Assembly (NCBI GenBank): GCA_964036155.1
Contig: OZ038423.1
Location: 54,699,249 to 54,763,248, forward strand
DNA length: 64,000 nucleotides
Direction of reading: 5' to 3'
DNA from: Diploscapter coronatus
Lineage: Eukaryota; Nematoda; Chromadorea; Rhabditida; Rhabditidae
Shown here: positions 12,917-25,054 of the stretch, one piece after another
Layout of the letters: the number at the start of each line of letters is the position of its first letter
Position numbering within the stretch: the first letter of the stretch is position 1
Translations under genes and position numbers: made by a program
The notes under the pieces: model-generated
What the model saw: the letters and a program-made list of their open reading frames with translations, nothing else
What the model was told of the DNA's origin: nothing
Database searches by the model: none

Positions 12917-15900
12917 ATGCAGCTACTTTCTCATCTTGTTCTTTCACTACTTGCACTCCTACCTTCAATCTACAGTCTTCCTGCTAAACATTCGGAAATT
13001 TTCTACTCGGACGCATTTGCAAGGAAGTACGTCTTGCATATTTGTGCAGCCACAGAAACTAAGCATCCAGAAACATGCCTCGAACAAGTTTTCAGCAATT
13101 TTACGGTTAGCAACATTATTATGTTGAAAACGCGATTTAAGAATTGTATGATCTCAGGTAAAACGACAAATAACGGTGAATTGTGACGTAATTCCGGCTC
13201 TAGACACTTGCAGCGGATATTCTGCAGTTAGTCATGATCAGAAAGCTATCATCTTAGCATTTAGGTTAGGTACTAAGATTAGCATTCATTTAAAAATGCT
13301 TATTCAGAGGTACTGTCGGAAATCTTGAACTACTTGTCGAATCGTATGAAACTGTTTTCAGAGATCGGGTAAAATCTTAGAAATATTTTTTTATGACTGA
13401 AAGAAATTTATTATTTAAATTAAGCAGCCGAAAAATAGATTTTTAAAAATCAAATTTGAAACTCCTAAATCAGTTATAGTTTTTCAATGAAATTATCAAT
13501 AGCTGCCAAGGAGAAATATGATAAGCTAGCTGGCGTCATTATCACTTATCTATGAGCTTACAATTTTTCGTTGATGTTTGTTCAGACTACACTTTTAACT
13601 TCAGGAAAACAATTCATTTTACTTATTAGAAAGCCTATGGGGGCTTAATTGAAATAATTCAACATTCGTTATTTTAAGCAAATATTTTCAGTGAAGATCT
13701 GAGTTTATTCATTTTAAAAGTTAAATTTTTCTAGACACCATGGCCTGCCGGCGGTGTGGTTGGATCTTATTTCTACAACTCATTCATGAAGATCGTGAAT
13801 GCTGGAATGAAGGACGACATAATATCGCTAATAAATGCATATCCCAGTTATGAAATTTGGTGCATGGGTCATAGTTTAGGAGGTTGAAAATATTCACTTC
13901 ATGATTTATTCTAATTATTACATACCGTTTTTCATCCAAATCTGATTCTGCTTTCAATTTTCTAGCTTCTCATTCGCTCTCTCATTTTCAAACGTTCTCT
14001 CGCTTCTCCTTTATCGACGCATCTAGCTTTAGACGTCGATCAAAGTAAAACAACTGGTGCAGTGTAGGATGTTGAATTTAAGATAGGGACCGCCAGCCAT
14101 TTTGCCAAATTCACTCTGGTACCATGTTTTCTACATTTTTCAGGGTCTGAGGTGCCCCTCTAAACATCCCCACCGAAAAAACCGCGAAAAAATACGTCAC
14201 TGATGAAAAAATTGATAAAATTTAACGCGAAAAATCGGAAAAATCGCTCCTTTTCGTGGACAAGGGAAAGGGGCGTGGCTTATCTGCAAAAGACACTATG
14301 CCGCTCGCTCCCCCCTTTCTTTCCCTGCCTTTGGGGATCTTTTTCTCTGCACTCTCTTCCATTCAGCATTGGTTTCCTTTATATTTTCGCGAATTATCAG
14401 AGTCTCAGTTGCTCTACGCAGGATTTTTCTGATTTTTTCACCGAAGACAGACAATTGACCAACTAATCAAAATATAAAATAAAAAAATATGTACCTTTCA
14501 AAATATACCTAGAGTGATCGAATTTAGTAAAGACGAAAAAATGGTCATTTTGAAATTAATTTTAAAAATATTTTTTGATAAAATTTCGTTTTTTTCTTTT
14601 GAATAACGTAATTAGGGAGTATCAAATTTTATTTTAATCAAGTTTTTAGGCGATTTCAGTGATCCTTTGTCAAGATACAGTACCGCAAAGACGAGCATCT
14701 ATTATTGCCTCGGGAAAAGTTGCTCTACGCAGGATTTTTCTAATTTTTACATATGTTGTACATTTCAACTAGATGTACCGATTCATCAAAAAAAATGAAA
14801 TGTACCTTTTTTATAACTCGAAATATTAGCATTGCTATAATTTGACGCGCATTTGCGGACTTTTTTCGCATCCCGATCAATAAATCGATATCACCACGTG
14901 AAAGAGCGGTATCGAATTGTATAGTAGGTACCGATCAATTATTAAAAATAAAAGTAAAACAAAAAATATTTGCGATAATCGAAAGGGTTATCAACTATGG
15001 ACACTTTTGAATCAAGTGAAAGGGGCGGGGCTTGGCGGTCTCTAATTTAAGAAAATCATTTGGCAACGGTCATGACTCTCTCCTTTGCAACATTTTTGGC
15101 ATAATTCGCCTCAAGAGGCCAGAGAGAGAGAGTTGGAATCGAGAGACGAATGAGAAACGAGAAAAATGAAAGCAACGCCAGATTTGGATGAAAACAGTAT
15201 TTAGGTGCTATGGCATCTCTTTCTGCCTCTTGGCTAGTAATGAATAAACTCGTCGACAGTCATCTAATTCGGATGATTACGTTCGGACAACCAAGGACTG
15301 GAAACAAAGAATATGCTGATGCACATGATAGAATGGTAAACTTTTAACTTAATATTTCTTCACACAATCAGTAATTTAGATTCCGTACAAGTACCGAATA
15401 ACGCATCACAGAGGTTAGCTAAGCATACCACCATTGACAAGGAGGATACAAATTTCAGATCCCATTCCTCACTTACCGGTAGACGGTCTCGAAGGATACC
15501 ATCATCATCTAGCAGAAGTTTGTCAAGTATTTCAACTGAAAATAAATTTGACATCAGACTTGGGACTTTTGGTCAAATTTGACCACCGCACCGCACCGCA
15601 GTTACAGCCAACCCCACCGCAACCGCACCGCACCGCAACTCGATTTAATTTCCCCACCGCAACCGCACCGCATTCCAAAATCGAAAAAAATTAAATTTTT
15701 AAAGGGCTTATTTATCGTATTTTTTTCTAATTGAAAGGCAACTCCATATGAGGAGCGTTTTCTAATAGTAGGGCACTCCCAAAGTACCAAAACTATTCCA
15801 TTATTCGACTCAAATCATGCTCAAAAACACTGAATTAATAAATAATATATGTTTATTTGCATTTTTTTCCAATTTGCGGTGGAAAAGTCCCAAGTCTGCA

Positions 15901-16313
15901 CAACCGCAACCGCACCGCAATGGCGGAAATCACCACCGCAACCGCACCGCACCGCGAAAAAAGGCCACTGCACCGCACCGCACCGCAGTTGCGGTGGAAA
16001 AGTCCCAAGTCTGTTTGACATGAACTTCAGATATTCTACAACAACGACATGACGCAACCAGATTATATAGGTTTGTACATAGATTTCTCGAAAATGCTAA
16101 TTATATGGACTGAAATCTGAGATCTGAAATTTTAGAATTTAAAAACTTGCTAAATTTCATTATAGGTTTAATTTTGCATCTATTGCAGAATGCGATGAGC
16201 AAGAAGGCCTCGCCTGCAGTGACGGTCACTTGGATAATCAGGCTGCAGACCACACTTTCTACTTCAACACAGACGTTGAATCGTGGGGAATGGCTAACTG
16301 TCCACAGAAATAA
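12917..16313 (+). CDS. Secreted class 3 (fungal-type) lipase
   Basis: Nine exons: 12917-13157, 13204-13264, 13308-13368, 13735-13882, 15205-15335, 15380-15413, 15459-15517, 16031-16070, 16189-16313; 900 nt, 299 residues. A signal peptide (MQLLSHLVLSLLALLPSIYS) is followed by the Lipase_3 fold. The oxyanion strand is AIILAFRGT, the nucleophile elbow CMGHSLGGAMASLSASW has Ser168, and TFGQPRTGNKEYADAHD follows. Asp226 (HHRDPIPHLP) and a His in GYHHH (240-242) complete a plausible triad. Such enzymes hydrolyse triacylglycerols or other esters outside the cell or in the gut lumen; nematodes have many. The cysteines flanking the core fit a secreted, disulphide-bonded protein. Two introns are enlarged by transposon-like insertions (13925-15197 and 15555-16013). 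An AATAAA lies about 25 bases after the TAA. Confidence 0.9.
13925..15197. mobile_element. 1.27-kb TA-flanked inverted-repeat element in lipase intron 4
   Basis: The left end CCGTTTTTCATCCAAATCTG and the right end, reversed CTGTTTTCATCCAAATCTG, form a terminal inverted repeat. It extends imperfectly inward through GCTTTCA...TTCTC...TTCTCATTCG for about 55 bp. TA dinucleotides at 13923-13924 and 15198-15199 bracket it, as expected for a Tc1/mariner-type target duplication. A second inverted pair lies inside, near 14072-14095 and 15032-15051 (GGACCGCCA / TGGCGGTCTC). An unrelated direct repeat (GTTGCTCTACGCAGGATTTT) occurs at 14408 and 14719. No transposase frame is visible, so it is non-autonomous or decayed. 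The right end is only 5 bases from the lipase exon at 15205. Confidence 0.75.
15547..16021. mobile_element. hAT-like MITE with 8-bp target duplication in lipase intron 7
   Basis: The element spans 15555-16013, with a perfect 16-bp terminal inverted repeat (CAGACTTGGGACTTTT at the left; its complement at the right). The flanks 15547-15554 and 16014-16021 are identical TTTGACAT copies, an 8-bp target site duplication characteristic of hAT elements. The interior is filled with ACCGC-type short repeats (CCGCACCGCACCGCA and its complement). An extra internal copy of the right terminus occurs near 15876-15899 (GCGGTGGAAAAGTCCCAAGT), so the element looks like a partial internal duplication. No transposase. 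The duplicated TTTGACAT on the right sits directly before the lipase acceptor GAACTTCAG. Confidence 0.88.
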
Positions 16314-17684
16314 CATCGACTGATAATTTATTGAGCTGGAAATAAATTTTGACATTACGCAATGGATAATGTGTAAAAAGTAGTATCTGCCGCAGCATTA
16401 TTAGCATGAACTTGATAGTGACGACTTTACCATTCAATAACAAAGCAGCTTTAAAGCCGCTGATATTGTTCCTATAAATCATTCTTACACAAGAAGATTT
16501 AACGATTTCATTTTATTTACGCGGAATTGGTTCATATTTCGAAATATTGCGTAAATTTTTGAAACCACCATCTTTCACTTGTACAGCGTTTTATCACTAC
16601 CTTTCGAAAACATTTGGCATTTTGTATTCATCAACAAGCAGCATAATCATTTCGATTGTCGACGTCTATCATACTCAGCGAAACTTGTGCCTATCCGGGC
16701 CGATCCGGGCGGATGTCGGCAGTTTTTTGCCGACCAACACCAATCCGCTCGGATCCGTGTTGGTCGGCAATTTTTATCTGGTAAAACTGCCGACCGACTC
16801 GGATAACTGCCGACCAACTCGGGTCCACTCGGATTGAATTGCCTATCTGGGCAGAGCGGTATACCGATAGGCAATTCACAGAATTGCCGACCCGCCCGGA
16901 TCGGCCCGGATAGGCACAAGTTTCGCTGAGAATGTCGAATGCTTCCGTTCTTCCTTCCCTCTCTTCTCTTTTCAAGTTCTTTTCTGCCGCGTTCATTCAC
17001 GTGCAGTCCTCGATTTAGCACGAGTGCCGAGGAGGCTTCACGTTGCGCACACCAGAAATTCGATAAAATTTTTGCTGATTTTCGCTGAAAAATCGTGTTA
17101 TCTTCAATTTTTTGCCGGTCAATTTCAGTTTTGTCTCATTTTGTATTCTTCACTACCCAGCATATAGCCTTCGAGATCGCAGTTTTCAAACAAAACTCTA
17201 AATTTGACGGGACTTGTTCCAAAATTGCCCGATATCAGGAATTTCTCGAAACAAGTGTGTTGGTGACATTTTCCTGAGAATTTGACGTAGAAAATGTCAG
17301 AAACTCGCTGAAACACATGCACCGACAAACTGCTCACTTGCTCATTTATAGGCTGCACGAACGAGTGGTCGATGCTGTCACTTCCGCGAGCACATGAATT
17401 TGAGCAAGTTCCATGCTCGTTTCCCTCATTTTCGCTTTTCTACTTTTATTTACCACTTGTCGGCTTCTTGGAATGTTGATCCAATTCATTGACGACTCAT
17501 TTAGAAATTGACCAATTCTGGAGTAAACAATAAGTAATAATATTGGTAAATGGGTAAAAGTGAGTCAACTTTCCAAGAATACCCCACCTTTCCATTGTGA
17601 AACGATATTTATTATTGTTACTTTGACTTATGAATTTTTCTTGCTGAATGATTTGATTGATTTCAGCCACGAAGACTTGCAGCT
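16314..17684. other. Spacer between lipase and cul-1
   Basis: Holds the lipase 3' end, the family 2 MITE (16674-16930) and the cul-1 5' region. Open frames within the MITE arise from its inverted repeats and are not genes. No TATA box or other promoter element could be assigned with confidence. Confidence 0.5.
16674..16930. mobile_element. MITE, family 2, copy 1 (39-bp perfect inverted repeats)
   Basis: The ends are perfect inverted repeats of about 39 bp starting CTCAGCGAAACTTGTGCCTA and reading inward to GGGCCGATCCGGGCGG. The interior carries further nested complementary pairs (TTGCCGACCAACAC and its complement; AATTGCCTATC and its complement). The single strand could therefore fold into a long branched hairpin. 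TA precedes the left end; the right flank is AA. A shorter relative sharing the CTCAGCGAAA tip is at 18533-18659. It lies in the spacer upstream of cul-1. Confidence 0.8.
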
Positions 17685-20600
17685 ATGAATGGAGTGCATC
17701 GTGCATCGGCCGTAGCGGGGGCTTTGGCGACGTCGAGGAGTTTGGACGACGTCTGGTTGAAGCTCAGTGAGGGACTCAACACGGTCTACAACGGCCAGAT
17801 GGCCGACATGAACAAGGAAAGATACATGTCATTATACACGTGAGTTAGAACAATTTTAGATTTATTGATCAAAAAGTTCTCACAGTAATGTTTCACAATG
17901 ATATAACCACTTGATGGAGAATAATTCAAATGTGGATTAGATTTGGAAAAATGACCAATGCTCATTCTTGTGCCACTGAATAGTAGTAATTCAATCGATT
18001 ATGAAACTTGGCGCGACAAGCACCTTCTCATGTTCGTTAACAAATGCCCCGAATAAAATCAGGACACATGAAAGGGGGAAAGGGTCAAAAATCGATAGCC
18101 GTAATTCTGGACAGATTTTTGAAATTTAATCATCATTTCCATTAGCGCAAAATTACGACGCATTAATGCCACTTTAATTTCGCTCAAATGGAATTCACAG
18201 GCTAATGAAGTTGTTTCCGATTGTTAGCGAGCATGATTTGTGAACAAACGGTTCATGAAGACCACTTTGGTATTTTTCTCTAGTCACTTTGTCAATCTGT
18301 GCAGAGTTGATTTTCTAGCTTCTCTAAAACCTTTCCTTCCTATCAAAATTGAATCTCGATGATTAGTTTATTGCCGAGCATTTTTTCAAAAATCAACTTC
18401 CATACGTTAACAACCAAAAATATTTCTACCTCCTTATGGAACTGCTTAACAAAACCAGATAATCAACTAAATATTGAAAATAACCAATGTACTCGACAAT
18501 GCATCAATTTTGACTATACTGACAGGTCCGTATCTCAGCGAAAATCCTTTTCTCATTAATCGGCGATCAATCCGACATAAATCCTGTACGATCAGCTGGT
18601 ACGTCAAGATTTACGTCCGACTGATCCCCGATTTATTGGGGAAAGAATTTTCGCTGAGATAGTGATAAAAGATGAGATATTTCTATCAGAAAGCTTATTT
18701 TTATCTATGAAAACAAAAGAAATCATAATCAAACATATTTTGTTTTCAGTGAGGTGTACAACTACTGCGCGTGTGTGAACACAAGTGCGGACCAGCACCA
18801 CGAGCACCGCAATATGCAGTCACGTAATGATTGTAATTCTTTTGATATTCTAAATGACTGACTACTTGAGGCAAGATAAGAGGAGCGTGTTTCTTTCTCC
18901 CCCCTCCTGTGAGCTTCGGATGCGCGAGAGACGAGCATTTGTTCATTAGGCGATTTCTTTGTTTTATTTTCGTTTTTCGCGTTTTTAAGGGCAACTATCG
19001 ATAATTAGTTCACTAATTTCTATCAATATCGATAGAGGAAGATAATAGCCAAGTGTTTGTTACGGAAACCGTTAGATTCGATGAAAGAAAAAAAGAATCG
19101 TCAAATGAACGAATGTCGTCAACGCGTGCATTTCGAGGCTCGAAGGAGGGGGAAGAAAGAAAGACGCTCCTTCTATTTCGTTTCAAGTATCGGTCACTTA
19201 TAATACATAAAAACAAGTCGATAAGAAGAGAACGATTATAGACGGAGCTGATCTGGTTGGCATGGAGATGTACAAAAAACTCGAGAACTATATCCGCAAT
19301 CATGTTATCACCAAGAAGGAGGTAAATAGAACATTTGGAGATGATAATAGAAGAAAATAAAAAAAACTGATAAGATATGAGTTAGATTATAATAGGCAGT
19401 TTCTATTTGTCGAAATTTAGTAGCATAATTAGAGATCGAGCATGAAATATGAGTAGGAAATATTTTGAAATAAAAACTTTCCGCTTTCCGACAAAAAATA
19501 GTTTCCAGTATGATACGAAATCCCCAACTCTGAAAATATTACGCGCAATATCAGTAGAGGCACAACTCAACCACTTCTCTTTCTATTTTTCATTCATTTA
19601 CCTTCAGGCCATGGGGAGTTTTCGTGGCGAAGAGCTGCTGATCCGTTACCACGAGGAATGGGTCAACTTTCGTTTCTCGTCGCAGGTCATGAACGGCATC
19701 TTCCAGTACCTCAACAGGCACTGGATCAAAAGGGAGCTTGACGAAGGGAATAATGAAATCTATGTCACGTTTACCGTAAGTTAGAATACAATTTTGCAAA
19801 GTCTTGAGGAAAAAAGGATTTCATATGTGACTTTAGATTGCTTGTCGCATTAAAAAGTGTAGGAGTAAATCCTAAAATCCTTAAATTTGACTTCAATTAT
19901 CTACTTCAAAGTATTTTTAATTCAAAATGTCTCATTCTTGGTTGCAGCTGGCCCTGATGATGTGGCGTCAGTCGCTGTTCATGGAGCTGAAAGACTACGT
20001 GACGGATGCGCTGCTGGACCTGATTCAACGCGAAAGGGACGGAATCAAAATCAGCACCACTATCATCAAGGGAGTCATCGAATCCTACGGTAAGAGATGC
20101 ATTTTATTAGTCTAGATATTTTAAATGCGAAAAAAATCGATTGCTAAACTTACATGTGTAAATTTCTCTCTCAAAGTGAAGAAAAAAAGCTCGAAATAAC
20201 GTACGAGTGGAAAGTTTATACTTCAGAACCTTAGGAGGAAAGTTAGCGCAGTCAGTTTTCAATAAAAATGGAGTTTTTGAAATCTTCAATAATTTTCATG
20301 TTTAGTGGATCTGGGCATTGACGAGTACGAGCCGTCGGCTCAGAGTACAGCTATAACAGGGAATGCGAATTCGAGGGACAAACTGCGTGTGTACAGAGAG
20401 CACTTCGAGGACCGTTTCATCAAGAAGACTGAGGAGTACTACAGTGCTGAGGCCTCCAACTTCCTCCAGAATGGAAGTGTCGTTGAGTACATGAAGAAGG
20501 TGAGAAAATAAATGATTGATAATGCTCATTTAAATGGAAAGAAGAAAAATCACTTCGTTTCTCGAAATTTTACTTTTTTCTAAACATATTGTTGGTAGAA

Positions 20601-23600
20601 TTGCTATTCCATAGCTCTGCTCATTAATGATAATGTCGCATTCATGATTGCCAAACGTTTCTTCTGTTGGAAAAATCTATTTTCTTTTATTAATTTGAGT
20701 TGACAATAAGAATGTCATTTTTTCAGGTGGAGAAGCGTCTGGATGAGGAACAGAATCGCTGTGGGAACTACATCAATGAGGCGACGCAGATTCCCCTGGC
20801 AAAGGCCCTCGAGAAAGTTCTCATCCAGTCCAGACTCGAGCTCTTCCAGAACGAATTCGGAGGGCTGCTCGAACAGCACAAGGATGAAGATCTCGCCAGA
20901 ATGTACAAGGTGAGGGATTTTATTGAGCAAACTCGAATATGTTGATAAGAAGAGAATGGAGATACAATATTGTCAATGTCCAATTAATTGATAAAAATAA
21001 AAAATGACGAATTTTTATTTCGCACAAAAGCCCATAAGTGTGTATGTGTGCATTTCAGACATGCACATTTCCCTACGAACTTTGCAATAGATATAATAGA
21101 AAAGAAGAGTGAAATAAGTATCCATGAAAGAACACGTAAGTATACAAGTCCCATTTGTTCGTTTTTGCGTATGTAGAAAATGTGTTATCTTTTATTTTTT
21201 ACAAAGAAAAAGTAATAATCTGACGATCATAATAGCAAACAATTGTTCGCCATTGTTGTTTCTTATCAAACCCAATTTAGCCAATTGAATTGAGCAGATC
21301 AAGGAAACATTGAGCTTTTTTCAAATATAACTCAACTCTATGCGGTTTCCCCATTCTATTATTTTTGAGAAGAATAAATAATTTTCAGTTGTGCGAGCGA
21401 GTGGACCGCGGTCTGGACGAGTTGCGGATCGCGTTGGAGAGGCACATCGCCAAGGAGGGCCACGCCGAGATCGATAAGGTCACCGAACAGGCCTTCAATG
21501 TATGTCCCTCTATTTCGTGGCATGACAAGACAATTCATGAATGAATTGCAGGACCCAAAGTTGTATGTGAGCACGATTCTCTACGTGCATCAGCGCTACT
21601 CCAAACTCGTCGGGGAGGCCTTCGTCAATGAACCTGGATTCCTTCAGTCCCTCGACAAGGTACAGATAGAAAATTGCCAATTTCCATTCTCATTTTCTGC
21701 AATTCACTGCTAGACTTGTAAATTTTCAAACACGCAGGTGCCCACATTAACGAACTAGTATAGCATTTCAAGAGACAAAGAAAACATGCTTTTCTTCTCT
21801 CGATAAGATACCCTATTTCGTTCATGCGGGTCCCGTCGGTTTGAAAATTTACAAGCCTGTTCACTACTAATGCTGAAATTGATAAATATGGTCGTGTGAA
21901 AATGATCATCAAACTGGTTTTTTAAAAATAATTTTTACAATTTCAATGCTTTGAAAAATGGACAGAAGTAATGTTTTTTTGTATTCCAGGCAGCCACGAA
22001 CTTCATCAACAAGAATTCGGTGACTCTGAAGGCAGAGAAGCACGCTGCTTCGAAGTCGTCTGAGTTACTGGCCAGGCACTGCGATGGACTGCTCAGGAAG
22101 AGTGCAAAACTGCCTGAGGAGGAGGAACTCGAGAAGATGCTCGATGATGTGGTTCGTTTGATTTAGAAATTAGGAATACTGATAGAAAAATGATTGCCAG
22201 AGAAATCACTTTACAATGCATAGGAAAAGTGCCCAGGAAATTGCATATCCACGATTTTACAAATTCTTACCACTTTTCTTCAATTCAAAAAAATCTTCAA
22301 TTGCTATTCTGAAAGATAGTTGAATCTGTCAAAGAATTGACTTATTCATTTTCAGATGATCGTGTTCAAGTACATCGAAGACAAGGACGTGTTCAGCAAG
22401 CACTACACCAAGATGTTCAGTAAACGGTTCGCCATTCTTTCCTTTCTTTATGAATGATTGCTTCCTTTGCAGTCTGATCTACGACCAGTCTGCCAGTGAG
22501 GACGCGGAAGTGAGTCTGATCAACAAGCTCAAGCAGAACTGCGGATTCGAATACACCAGCAAGCTCACCAAGATGATCACCGACATGCAGCTCAGCAAGG
22601 TTTCGACTATTCGTTAAAATAATCTTCATTTGGTCAATTAGTATTTGACAAAGGATGAAAGCATTCCACCACTAAATGACGAAGCGGTTTTACTAAAGGA
22701 CATCTACACCGTCATGTAGTAGAATGCTTTCCGCTCTCCCCAAATAAAAACCCTTTTTGCACCGGAAATTTAAGGACATCGATCTATCATGTTGTTCCTT
22801 TCAAAAACAATCTCTAACTTCAACAAATGAATCAAACTTTAAAACGAAATGTTTATTTGCAGGACCTGTGCGGAAAATTCCGCTCGCACTGCTCGGATAC
22901 TGGCAAGGATCTCGGCGTGGACGTCAACATTCTCGTCCTCACGTATGTCCCTTTCTATTGTATCGATCAAATGAAGGACAGCTCGTGTGTTAAAGAGCGC
23001 CTTGCGAGAAATGCGCGTCACGGCTATGCGCAAAGAGGGAGACTAGAGTGCAGAGAAAGAAGAGTCAACGGGAGACAGTAGAAAGAATGGTGCGCAATTT
23101 CCTCTGCCTCTCTCACCTTTTCTCCCTATTTTTTCAACACACGATCTGCCACTTCGTTTGACCAGAACAATGTCATATTTCCAAAGACAGTAAGGCGTAA
23201 TTAAGGATGAGAAAGAGTAATATAGCACGTGATCAGAAAGCAGCATTACTTCTTACGAACTTTCCAAATTGTCTTCCACCCATTTCAATATCTATTGTTA
23301 CGTCTTGCAGCTCCGGCACATGGCCCACAATGCCCCCTCTGCAGGTGCAGTTGCCCGAGAAGTTGAACGGCTGTCTCGAGGAATTCAAAGCCTTCTACAA
23401 TCAGAAGCACAACGGCAGAAAACTCAACTGGATTCTCTCCCAGTCGAGAGGCGAGGTCGCTGCTAACTGCTTCAAACCCAAGAAGTACCTCTTCACAGTG
23501 AGTTTTGATAAAAATATTCACAAGTTGAAAGTTTCTTATTGTTATCGAAAGAATGCTCAAACATTTCCAAATCATCAAATCATTATGAAAGCCGATTTCT

Positions 23601-25054
23601 TCGACAGACTTGCAAATTTTAAACTGCGGTTAAACCGCATGAAATAAGGTAGTATATCTAATAGACGGAAAGAAACACATGCTCTTTTTTCTCGATAAGA
23701 AACTCGTTTCATGCGGTTAACCGATGTTCGGAGTTTTCCAAGTTTGTTCTTCGAATCATCCGTTTTTTAGAGAATAAATTCTTTAATTTAATCTTAGCAT
23801 AATTCTTGCTCCACAATATTCTATCCATATCTTCTTGTTTCAGCTGACAACCGCACAGATCGCTCTGGTGGATCAATTCAATAGGAGCGAAGAGTTAGAA
23901 TTCAGTGCCCTGCTGAGCTCTCTGGGCATGGACAAGGCGACTCTCTCGCAAGTCATCAACAGTCTCGTCAAGGTCTGTCAAATTGCTGGCAGTTACAAAA
24001 TGACGGTCGTTCTTTCCACAATATCACTGCACGATTTTCTAGGATGAATAGTGTTATTTTATAAAAATCGTGCCGTCCTGCCGTCATTTTATTTTTGCCC
24101 AAATTTTTCCATTAACTGAATCAATGACTGACATTTGCAGGGGCTATTGCTGAAACACTCGATCGAGGCAGAAAATGGCGAGTATGCAAACGACACCACC
24201 ATTTCCCTAAACAAGGCCTACACCAATAAGAAAGTCAAGGTTAGTTGATAAAAAGGACTTTTCAATCACGATTTCGTTAATTCTAGGTTGACCTGTCGAA
24301 GATGGCGATGCGAGTGGACGTGAGCAAAGAGGCAGATTCCGTGCAAAAGAATGTGGACGAGGACAGGAAGGCTGTCATCAACGTGAGTTGATTGAACAGA
24401 AGTGATCTTACTGAATAATTAATTGCAGGCCTGCATCGTCCGAGTGCTCAAGACGAGAAGACGCATCGTTCATAACGATTTGATCGCTGAGGTATACATT
24501 TGAAAAATACACATTTTTAGTTAAAACATGAAAAGGAAATTTTTGTGACATTTTTATGATTTTTATTGGAATTTATGTATGATTTTCGTGAAGAATATCT
24601 TTCTTGCATTTCTAAATTCAATTTGAGAAGAAATATACAGTTTCTATTTATAATTTTAGTACTTATTCTTTATGAAGGAGTGCTGTATTTGCAGGTGATC
24701 CAGCAACTGTCGTCGCGCTTCAAGCCGAAAGTCGACATGATCAAGCGATGCATCGGCCAGCTCATGGAGAAAGAGTACATGAAGAGAGACGCCAATCAAA
24801 GGGTATCTTATTTTGTACTACATTTATTGAACAAACAAGCCGGAGTTTCAATATCATCGTACTTGTCAGAGCTATTGCTTATTGCAAGATTCATTCGATT
24901 TTTGTCCTTACCAAACACATTTTATCTTCAACCGCGTTAACTTACCAAATGAATGATATACAGATTAACTAGCGAACTTTTCAAGAATCTCCAACTTAAT
25001 AGTAGATTCATCTAAAAAGTTCATTTTCAGGACGTTTACGAGTACATCGCATAG
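17685..25054 (+). CDS. cul-1: Cullin-1, scaffold of SCF ubiquitin ligases
   Basis: Twenty exons: 17685-17839, 18750-18823, 19242-19321, 19608-19775, 19948-20089, 20306-20499, 20727-20909, 21389-21499, 21552-21659, 21990-22151, 22356-22426, 22473-22599, 22863-22942, 23311-23497, 23844-23972, 24141-24239, 24287-24382, 24429-24491, 24695-24802, 25031-25054. Total 2361 nt, 786 residues; human CUL1 has 776. The N-terminal repeats bind SKP1 ([26 protein letters not shown]). The cullin-homology core includes [18 protein letters not shown] and [14 protein letters not shown], for RBX1/E2 recruitment. The C-terminal winged helix has the NEDD8 site Lys730 in [12 protein letters not shown], 56 residues from the end as in human CUL1, and ends DVYEYIA. 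CUL1 controls cell-cycle exit and protein turnover. The start ATG follows TTTCAG by about 20 bases. Introns hold MITEs at 18533, 21715, 22956 and 23609. Confidence 0.97.
18533..18659. mobile_element. MITE, family 2, copy 2 (cul-1 intron 1)
   Basis: 127 bp. The left TCTCAGCGAAAATCCTTTTC and the right, reversed, TCTCAGCGAAAATTCTTTCC form inverted ends. TA is present on both sides (18531-18532 and 18660-18661). It shares the CTCAGCGAAA tip with the element at 16674-16930 but not its interior. Confidence 0.75.
21715..21855. mobile_element. MITE, family 3, copy 1 (cul-1 intron)
   Basis: Inverted ends CTTGTAAATTTTCAAAC / GTTTGAAAATTTACAAG, perfect over 17 bp. The interior resembles the copies at 23609 and 61042: an AGAC(A/G)(A)AGAA motif, CTCGATAAGATA and a CATGCGG stretch. 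About 140 bp, non-coding. Confidence 0.75.
22956..23171. mobile_element. Inverted-repeat MITE, family 1, copy B (cul-1 intron 13)
   Basis: Near-identical to copy A (5179-5405) but inverted. The left end TATTGTATCGATCAAATGAA and the TGTGTTAAAGAGCGC stretch match the right end of copy A reversed. The right end closes TTTGACCAGAACAAT. It starts only 13 bases after the cul-1 donor at 22943. The shared interior includes GCGCGTCACGGCTATGCGCA-like sequence. Confidence 0.8.
23609..23742. mobile_element. MITE, family 3, copy 2 (cul-1 intron)
   Basis: The left CTTGCAAATTTTAAACTGCG and the right ...CGGAGTTTTCCAAG are imperfect inverted ends. An inner pair GCGGTTAAACCGCATGAAA / TTTCATGCGGTTAACCG is clear. 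It shares the GACGGAAAGAA and CTCGATAAGA motifs with the copy at 61042. Confidence 0.7.

Noticed and set aside
15597..16057. Several short frames with CGG/HRT repeats
   Set aside because: They translate the CCGCACCGC repeats of the hAT-like MITE; no protein function implied.
16547..17021. Frames of 75-124 codons on both strands
   Set aside because: They lie in the inverted repeats of the 257-bp MITE and mirror each other.
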